Positions 57,285 through 64,000 of a stretch of 64,000 bases of DNA are shown piece after piece (position 1 is the stretch's first letter; the number at the start of each line of letters is the position of its first letter). Below the pieces are notes generated by a model. It ran no database searches. It was not told the origin of the DNA and saw only the letters and a list, made by a program, of their open reading frames with translations. Made by a program: the position numbers and the translations under genes. The DNA is from Zarea fungicola (taxonomy: Eukaryota > Ascomycota > Sordariomycetes > Hypocreales > Cordycipitaceae). The stretch covers positions 62,001 to 126,000 of the forward strand of contig FWCC01000124.1 in assembly GCA_900169235.1 (NCBI GenBank). The letters are read 5' to 3'.

Positions 57285-58676
57285 ATGAGCTGCTCGTGCA
57301 ATGTCTCTGCTCTGAGGCTTTTTGCGCGTGGCTTGGTCCAGGTGCATCACCTCGAATCCGGGTCGCAGTTCGTCCTGCCTATCCGTGGATCCGCCGTCAG
57401 ACCTGGCTTCGCTACGGCATTGCGGGCTACGGCAGATACATCGCCAGCGACACAGCGACAGCATCTCCATGCTTCAAGGACACTGCGTGATACCGAGGAC
57501 CCGGTCGGAGCAAAACCCCCAACGGAAGCCCAGACCACGTCGTCGCCCGACGAACAGACGAACAAACCCGAAGCGCCATTGGAGTTGACAAGCAAGAAGC
57601 GCGAGAGGACAAATATTTCGAACCGATTCAATCTAAGGCGATCAAATGCAAAAAGGCCTGCCACCGAAGCAGCGACAGTATCTGGAAATGGGGCAGATGC
57701 TTCGAACGAGGCCGAGGCCATAGCCAAGAGTGCATGGAAGTTTAAGACGCAAGGATTCGACTGGAAGGCGTTTAGATCGAAAGACCCAGCCAAGCGAAAG
57801 ACAGCGGATCTTTCCAACTTTGACTGGGAGAACTGGAAGGGCAAAAAATTTGACCGCAACAGCGGCGGCCTCAACACCTTGTTAACCAACCTGCAAAAAG
57901 CGCAGGAACGTGATCGCGAGGCGATTGGCAGCGCATCATCCCAGGAGCATAGCACGGGGCGCAATAGAACTTCTTGGGACAAGAATAGGGCTGTCGAAAG
58001 TACCGCAATGCTGGCTCCCGGAGCGCGAAATGGACAGAACTGGAATGATGCTGGAATGCAGCCACCCCGGAAGAGGGAAGAGTGGATGATCCAAAAGGAG
58101 GCACTCAAAGCCAAGTTTCCCGAAGGCTGGAACCCGCGCAAGCGACTGTCCCCCGACGCGCTGGCTGGCATCCGTGCATTAAATGCGCAGTTCCCCGACG
58201 TGTACAATACCAGGACGCTGGCAGAGAAGTTTGAGGTCTCCCCCGAGGCAATTCGCCGCATCCTCAAAAGCCGCTGGGTACCTTCGGTGGAGGAGGAGGA
58301 AGAGCGCTACGATCGCTGGTACCGCCGCGGTAAAAAGGTCTGGGAACACAAGGCCGCGCACGGTATCAAGCCGCCGAAGCGCTGGCGCGACGAGGGTATC
58401 GCGCGCGAGCCCGAATTTCACGAGCGCAAAGCCAGAGCGTCACGGACTACAAGTGCAATTCTGCAAAAGTCGAGGGAACAGTACATGCAAGGTTTCAACC
58501 AGGTACAATCGGCTACGCGGGAAAGGCCAACTTCGGCTGTGGAGGAGCTGGCTGGTGACGAAACGACAAACAAGAGCAAAGGCGAACCTGACAGCGTTAA
58601 AGACGGCGGAAAGATGCAGGAGGCTCACAGCACTTGGACTGAAAACAAATCGGACTCTCGGAAAGAAAGCGAGTAG
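57285..58676 (+). CDS. RRG9: Mitochondrial Rrg9 / neugrin-family protein
   Basis: Single exon, 463 residues. The N-terminus (LRLFARGLVQVHH and onward) is rich in Arg/Ser/Ala and fits a mitochondrial presequence. The middle is charged and disordered. The conserved Rrg9/neugrin core lies at about residues 265-375: EEWMIQKEALKAKFPEGWNPRKRLSPDA, then a helix-turn-helix-like segment (FPDVYNTRTLAEKFEVSPEAIRRILKSRW), then RYDRWYRRGKKVWE. Rrg9 is needed for respiratory growth and mitochondrial genome maintenance in yeast, and human neugrin for mitoribosome assembly; the molecular activity is not settled. Yeast Rrg9 is shorter (about 214 residues), the extra length here being disordered flanks. (Motifs are split to stay short.). 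Confidence 0.85.
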   Translation: MSCSCNVSALRLFARGLVQVHHLESGSQFVLPIRGSAVRPGFATALRATADTSPATQRQHLHASRTLRDTEDPVGAKPPTEAQTTSSPDEQTNKPEAPLELTSKKRERTNISNRFNLRRSNAKRPATEAATVSGNGADASNEAEAIAKSAWKFKTQGFDWKAFRSKDPAKRKTADLSNFDWENWKGKKFDRNSGGLNTLLTNLQKAQERDREAIGSASSQEHSTGRNRTSWDKNRAVESTAMLAPGARNGQNWNDAGMQPPRKREEWMIQKEALKAKFPEGWNPRKRLSPDALAGIRALNAQFPDVYNTRTLAEKFEVSPEAIRRILKSRWVPSVEEEEERYDRWYRRGKKVWEHKAAHGIKPPKRWRDEGIAREPEFHERKARASRTTSAILQKSREQYMQGFNQVQSATRERPTSAVEELAGDETTNKSKGEPDSVKDGGKMQEAHSTWTENKSDSRKESE

Positions 58677-59412
58677 AGTGACAATAGAGCCCATCAAGTG
58701 GAGGAAACAAATGGTGGCAAAGATCAACGCAACTCATTGCTACAGATCAACAGGATAAGCAGGCCCCTTGGAGTCGCAGCAAACTGTAGGCTTCCTTGTT
58801 TATCGACGAAAAATCCTTGTAAATTATAACATGTATCATAGCCAAAATAAAATAGCATTTACAGAGTGGCCAGTTTAATATAACATGCTTTGCTTGTATA
58901 AGCGTCTCCCTTAAAGCAACGCGCATACTGTGTAATCGGAACAATCTGATAAGGAGAAAGCATCCCACCATACTTCGTAGTACGGAGCCCGTTACATAGT
59001 TTATCCACGCTTGTTTTGAAACAAAACTCCCGTGTTTCGTCGCATACACCAGGGCTGCATGTTACAGAGTAGTTCAAACCAGGGGTCCAGCCGCGTGGGG
59101 CGCGGAGCCAAAGCACATGTCAGAGGACGTTTCAAGCTTGCGCGGACTCCAGGACAGCTGGACTGTCGAACGCTTTCTTCATCCTCTTCTTTTTATACTT
59201 TTAACTACCAGCCAACCTGTCAATCTTTCAACTTGATTTCTTTCTCTCTTCAATTGCTGTGGCTATATCTGAATTCTACTATTACTGCGTTTCCTCCGCC
59301 ACGACGAGCTTTTCGTTAACGAAACCAAAGACTGAAGCTCGCTCTGTCTCGACTGACTCCTCCGTTCGCAGACGATTAAAAAATACACACAAAAGGACAG
59401 CTTCTTCAAATC
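58677..59412. other. Intergenic
   Basis: RRG9 3' region and dehydrogenase promoter; CT-rich at 59165-59400. No other gene is seen. Confidence 0.5.
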
Positions 59413-60592
59413 ATGACAGCACCTTCATCTCGCGGGAGCTTTCCGCACCCTCCCCAGCGCGACTCGTGGTTCGCTCCACTCTCGGTCGACCTGTTTGCCA
59501 AGGTGCTCAACGTGACCGTCTTCCACCCATTCGTGACGGCACTTGTGCCGTTGTGCCTGCGGGCGCGGGCTATGATGTGGGATGCGCCCATGATGCTTGG
59601 TGCCTTTTCATGGGCTGCATTTGTGTCGCTGCTGTGGGTGGCGTCGGCGATCAACCAGCGCATCGCGCACGGCCTGCCGCGCGAGGTCGACCTCGGCGAG
59701 GAGGTCATTGTGATTACGGGAGGCGCGAGCGGGCTGGGCATGCTTGTCGCCGAGGTATACGGCATGAGGGGCGCGACCGTCGCCGTGCTCGACGTCAACG
59801 ACATGGAGAATGGCGAGGCGCGTGGCGTGACAATGTACAAGTGCGATGTGAGCGACAGCAAGCAGGTAGCCGCCACAGCCCTCAAGATTGAACAGGAGGT
59901 GAGCGAACAATGGCGGGATCCCCGTCTTTCATACTCACTACTTTAATTCGGCATTTTTTATATATACTGACTGGCGGACTCTATAGCTCGGGACGCCTAC
60001 GGTGCTTATCAACAATGCCGCCATAGTGGTTGGCAAGTCCCTCCTCGACCTCTCCATTGCCGATATTGACCGTAGCTTGTCGACGAACCTCCTGGGACCC
60101 TTTTACTGTCTCAAGGCGTTTTTGCCGGCCATGCTCCGTAGTGGCCGTGGCGGCACCATTGTCAACGTTTCCTCTGTCATTGGCCACCTCGGCGCCGCAC
60201 AGCTCACTGACTATGCCGCCGCCAAGGCCGGCCTCTCGGCGCTGCACAGGTCCTTGACAGCTGAGCTGCGCCATACACATCCGGAAATCAAGACGGTACT
60301 GATCACGGCCGGTCAACTGAGCACGCCGCTGTTTTACGGGGTGCAGACGCCGAGCAGCTTCATCGCACCAGTGGTCGAGCCTGTCGAGGTGGCCAAGGAG
60401 ATTGTGGCATCGATTGATGGCGGGAGAGGGATGACGACGGCGATGCCACTATATGCGCGCTGGGTGGACTGGTACGCGGTTTTGCCAGCCTCTTTGCAGG
60501 TGCTGGCGAGGAGGATCGCCGGTGTAGACCAGGGGATGAAGACCTTTGTCGGGAGACAGGGTGGTGCCGCAGAAAGTAAGAAGAGGAGGTAA
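59413..60592 (+). CDS. Membrane-associated short-chain dehydrogenase/reductase
   Basis: Two exons, 59413-59898 and 59987-60592 (363 residues); GTGAGC donor and CTATAG acceptor restore IEQELGTPTVLINNAA. A hydrophobic segment at about residues 58-80 (MMLGAFSWAAFVSLLWV) suggests membrane attachment. The classical SDR core follows: TGGASGLG at 102-109 (NAD(P) loop), NNAA, Ser in NVSSVIG (about 225), and YAAAK at 238-242, so the Ser-Tyr-Lys triad is complete. The arrangement resembles the RDH10/17-beta-HSD11 (ER or lipid-droplet) group, which oxidise retinoids or sterols in animals. The fungal substrate is unknown. The basic C-terminus ends SKKRR, a possible retention signal. Confidence 0.88.
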
Positions 60593-61176
60593 AAAGTAAA
60601 ACGACGGGGGGCTGGCTATCGGGATGCTTTCATAACGCTGGATCGTTGGGCATCCTACATTGCCGGTCAACATGCCCTCGGTGAGCCATGGAGGGCGCCA
60701 ACCTTTGATGTACAAAATGAATAGACTTGTAGATCACATTTAGACTCTACATATGAATACCAATAAATACTAATAAAGGCTTATGCGATCTTGGTCTGCA
60801 AAACTGGTTCTACTAGGTGACATCGGAATAATAAGGACTTCGGCGCAAGCGGCGCTTCACGGAGAAACCTAGGTAGGATGCGAACCATTGAAGCAATGGT
60901 TTTTTTTATAGGAAACAATGCGACGATGAATGACTTGAAACGAGCATCTAGGTTTTGGAAATGCTGTTATGACTACGAGACGAGTTGTGCATTATGATAG
61001 AATAGAGTCTTTAATGTTCTTATTATTCTTGTTATTCTTAATTTTTTAGAACGGTTTTCTTTCTTAGTAAACAATTTTATGGGGTTTAGATGCTTTTTTT
61101 TTTTGAGATGGTTATAGAGATGATTATTCGTTTCGTATATATTACCTAAACTTTTGCTATCCTCTTACTGTTGTAG

Positions 61177-61260
61177 GTGTTTCTGCTGCTGTTGTCGTTT
61201 CTGCTGTTGTAACTATTTCTGCTGTTGTTGTCACTATTCCTACCATTATAGCTATTGCTG
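61177..61260. repeat. Degenerate TTTCTGCTGTTGT short tandem repeat
   Basis: Three to four imperfect copies of a roughly 20-nt unit, with CTG/TTG triplet slippage, in AT-rich non-coding DNA. Confidence 0.6.
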
Positions 61261-61532
61261 ACTTTATTGCTAACTACCTCTTTTGCGACTTGATGGTTCT
61301 TTATGACGGGTCGGATTGGTGCCGCACTTCAGTCGCAGAGAATCCCTGTCAGAGGAGCCCATAATAGGATCCCAGCCAGTAAAGAAAGACGCCCAGCATG
61401 CGGAGACAATTCTCCGCTGGATAAAATGGCCAAGTATTGTAGGGCTGGGATGGCCGAGCTGAGTTCCGAATCTACCTGCTACCTGCTTCGATAAAGAATG
61501 AGTATTATTCTGCGAGCAGTTTTTTATTTTAT

Positions 61533-61551
61533 TTATATATATATATATATA
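61533..61551. repeat. (TA)n microsatellite
   Basis: Uninterrupted TA dinucleotides in non-coding DNA. Confidence 0.9.
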
Positions 61552-61767
61552 AATTACAAACAATTACCATTTATTCTCGATTTTTAGCCTCCGGATGTAA
61601 CTTGAAGCATTGCTACATTGCCCTGTACCTGTACCCGAATGGTTCGTGTGGCGTGGGGGTGTCGAAATGGGGGAGATTAAATGCGCCCCAGATATAGTAG
61701 CGCCGCGTGCCGTAAAAAGGAAGGCCAGAATCTTGTCTTATTAGTGTACTGGGTAAGATGGGTAAGT

Positions 61768-61812
61768 NNNNNNNNNNNNNNNNNNNNNNNNNNNNNNNNN
61801 NNNNNNNNNNNN
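61768..61812. other. Assembly gap (45 N)
   Basis: A run of Ns. The true length is unknown; it lies next to simple repeats, a likely cause. Open frames that span it are meaningless. Confidence 0.99.
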
Positions 61813-63061
61813 CTTTCGCCTCATACCCAGTAAGTCTCTGTTTTCTTTTGGCGTGCCAAAAACTCGTATTCAGTTCAATTTCAGGGGCAAAATGCCGCCT
61901 ATGGTTTTGGCAGACGATTCGCAGTGAGTCTGCAACACGGACAATTGGCTCTACATGCAATGTATGCGGCCAAGTTACATAGAGGCATTAGAAGCTGATC
62001 CTCTTCCGGTGACGGCGTCATACATTGGCAACTCGGTAACATCTGTTGCACATCAAGTGAATAGCGCGACTGTGGCTAGTGCCGCCGCCGTTCAAACTAG
62101 TTACCCGTCGCGAAGAGACGACGGTACCTGCGAACCATGATAGCGCGAGCCTCAAAGCCGTTGCTGGGTGTGTGGATGCTTCACTCATCTCTTGCCATCG
62201 TATTTCTGGGTGATTAATCAAGCGTAAGGTCAAGGTTTGGGCGTTGACTCGTATTTTTAGGTCTTGATTCGCTCATGACAGCCTGAGTTTTGAACCTTGT
62301 TGCAGGCGCCACATCAACACCAGTGGCGAAACGGCACCAAAAAGTAACTGTACTGTTGCCGACCCTGCTTCCCTTTCTTTGTTCACCAAGGCAAGGCAAT
62401 GCTTGAATGTCTTGTCCATCAATCTTCTGCAGTACGCGTTACACCCGGCTCCGAAGGTTGCAGCCCTTTCGAACTAATTAATCCCCAGCTCAGGCCCGGT
62501 CAGTGGATCATGCTTCTCGTGTTGATGATGATGTCTCCACCATCCATTGGCCTATCTAGGCCAGGACGGGCCAGGCATTGGCGGAAGTGGCCATGTCAGT
62601 GGCTTTCTGTGGTTCTGGTGTCCATGGACGGGTTTTTGATGGGTGGGTGGCAGCTCTGTCGCTCTTCCGTCGGAGAACCTTGTCAGATTCCCCCCAAGGC
62701 GCTATTAAAACTAGATACAAAGCCCCGACGTCGTTTTTGGCCACCCTCTGCAGCCTGCCTTCGTCGCACTTGCTACAGTCCTTCCTTTCCATTCAGGCTC
62801 TCCGTGTGCGCTTTCTTTCTTTCTTTCTTTGCCTTGTGCATTTACACTCCTTGAATCACCGTTCGCGACTCCATTCGCTTCTCTCGCTTGTGCGGATTCC
62901 ACATCGCGACTGCATTGCGCCTTGCTACCTGTAATAATACCTCGACAATCATCACCATTTCTACTCTTGCTTCTTCACGATAGCCTGGCTTTGCTCTTCA
63001 GCACCATTCGAAATTTGGCTTCTTTTTTTTGCTACATTTTGGCTTTGCAAGACAACGCACA
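61813..63061 (+). promoter_or_regulatory. Promoter and leader of the GH72 gene
   Basis: Gene-free. It ends in a CT-rich leader with a (CTTT)n tract at about 62811-62831. Nothing else is supported. Confidence 0.45.
62811..62831. repeat. (CTTT)n microsatellite in leader
   Basis: Five or so CTTT units in the pyrimidine-rich region upstream of the GH72 start codon. Confidence 0.85.
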
Positions 63062-64000
63062 ATGCGCTTTCCCTCAATTGCTCTCGCTTTTTCGGGGCTG
63101 CTCTCCACCGTCACTGCTCTCGACGCCATTGAAGTGGTTGGAAACAAGTTTTTCAACAAGGATGGCTCCCAGTTTTTCCTGAAGGGTTCGTCTGATGCTG
63201 CTGATGGAGCTATTACATCTGTCCACCTACTAACCCTCTGGCAGGTGTCGCATATCAGCTTCGCCCTCTTGACCCTCTCGTTGACACTGATCAGTGCACA
63301 CGAGATGCCAAGCTCATGAAGGACCTTGGAGTGAACAGCATTCGTGTCTACCATGTTGATGCCTCTGCCAACCATGACGGCTGCATGAAAGCTTTTGACG
63401 ATGCTGGCATTTATGTTCTCATTGACCTTGACACGTTTGCTACATACATTCTTCCCGTGAGCTCCGATTTTCTATTGCCCAATTTATGAAGCAACACTGA
63501 CAGTCCCCGTAGCATGATCTGCATTGGAATGAGACCCAGTACGACTCATATGCTGCAGTGATGGATACTTTCCATAATTACAACAATGTTCTCGGCTTCT
63601 TCATCGGCAACGAAAATATTGCTATGAAGGAGGACTCTATTGCCGCCCCCTTCATAAAAGCCGCTGCCCGCGACATGAAAGCTTACCGCGACAAGAAGAA
63701 GTACCGTCAGTTTCCTATTGGCTATTCTGCGGCTGACATTCTTCAACTCCGCCCTATGCTGCAAAATTACCTCACCTGCGGTGGTAACCCTGCCGATAGT
63801 ATCGACTTTTTTGCCCTCAATTCTTACTCGTGGTGCGACCCTGCCGATTACAAGACTTCAACCTACGATCAACTTGAGGAGTACGCCAAGAACTTCCCCG
63901 TTCCCATTTTCTTTTCTGAAACTGGCTGCAATGTCCCGGGGCCCCGTCTGTTTGCAGACCAGGATGCCATCTTCGGAAAAGACATGGTCAACGACTGGAG
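63062..64000 (+). CDS. GPI-type beta-1,3-glucanosyltransferase GH72 (partial)
   Basis: 5' part of a gene cut by the window edge. Exons: 63062-63185, 63245-63456 and 63513 onward (about 274 residues visible); introns GTTCGT ... GGCAG and GTGAGC ... CGTAG. Residues 1-20 are a signal peptide ([17 protein letters not shown]). The GH72 barrel follows, with [11 protein letters not shown] across the first junction, [16 protein letters not shown], and the proposed acid/base Glu146 in FFIGNEN and nucleophile Glu248 in FFSETGCN. The enzyme (Gas/Gel family) cuts and re-joins beta-1,3-glucan at the plasma membrane, elongating wall glucan. Residue 249 is Thr, where many members have Tyr (SEYGCN). Whether a CBM43 domain and GPI signal exist cannot be seen. 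Confidence 0.92.

Larger units (their letters stand above)
60593..61767. other. Repeat-rich, AT-rich intergenic stretch
   Basis: Downstream of the dehydrogenase gene and reaching the assembly gap. Includes a degenerate TTTCTGCTGTTGT minisatellite-like tract at about 61177-61260 and a (TA)n tract at about 61533-61551. No gene is seen. Confidence 0.5.

Noticed and set aside
61300..61440. Possible 5S rRNA or tRNA in the structured-looking sequence near 61.3 kb
   Set aside because: It does not match the 5S internal control region or tRNA A/B boxes.
61613..61982. Open frames crossing the N run on both strands
   Set aside because: They exist only because Ns do not encode stops.

Overview
The window is nuclear DNA from a filamentous ascomycete (Pezizomycotina). 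The gene content fits Sordariomycetes and probably Hypocreales; that placement is inferred from protein resemblance, not from a search. The evidence is about 30 short spliceosomal introns (mostly 48-140 nt, GTANGT donors, CTAAC/CTGAC branch sites), pyrimidine-rich leaders, a velvet-family regulator, a GH72 cell-wall transglycosylase and roughly one gene per 3 kb. There is a 45-base run of Ns at 61768-61812. I saw no rRNA, tRNA, CRISPR array or plasmid feature.

Layout. 1-6.3 kb is gene-poor and holds a 243-bp TA-flanked inverted-repeat element (MITE), then the pyrimidine-rich leader of veA. 6.3-13 kb: veA (+), a macro-domain protein (-) and a low-complexity KEN-box protein (+). 13.8-18.1 kb: a membrane-anchored Spt23/Mga2-type transcription factor (-). 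21.8-32.7 kb, all on minus: a Na+/H+ antiporter, RNase H1, the tRNA adenosine deaminase subunit Tad3, and CTP synthase with 15 exons. 38.2-44.2 kb: a PFK-2/FBPase-2 enzyme (+), then a divergent Sof1 (-) / Rpb3 (+) pair. 45.2-49.8 kb: a small secreted CVNH-like protein (+), a mitochondrial dicarboxylate carrier (-) and mitochondrial Phe-tRNA synthetase (+). 51.5-54.7 kb: a tandem family of cysteine-rich genes (three intact, one broken). 55.7-60.6 kb: calcipressin, Rrg9 and a short-chain dehydrogenase, all on plus. A GH72 glucanosyltransferase runs off the right edge.

Most genes are conserved housekeeping genes: nucleotide and sugar-phosphate metabolism, tRNA editing and charging, ribosome biogenesis, transcription and mitochondrial function. 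They form no operon-like unit. Accessory material sits in AT-rich or gene-free pockets: the MITE, the CVNH-like gene, the zinc-finger-like array and the repeat-rich stretch around 61 kb.

The most notable results are: (1) microexons of 5 nt (dicarboxylate carrier) and of 8 and 9 nt (CTP synthase), each needed to rebuild a conserved motif; (2) two GC-AG introns sharing the donor GCATGT; (3) a tandem, lineage-restricted-looking family of small proteins whose C-terminal half matches the RanBP2/NZF zinc-finger spacing, with one decayed copy. Gene models were built by hand from splice consensus, reading phase and family conservation.
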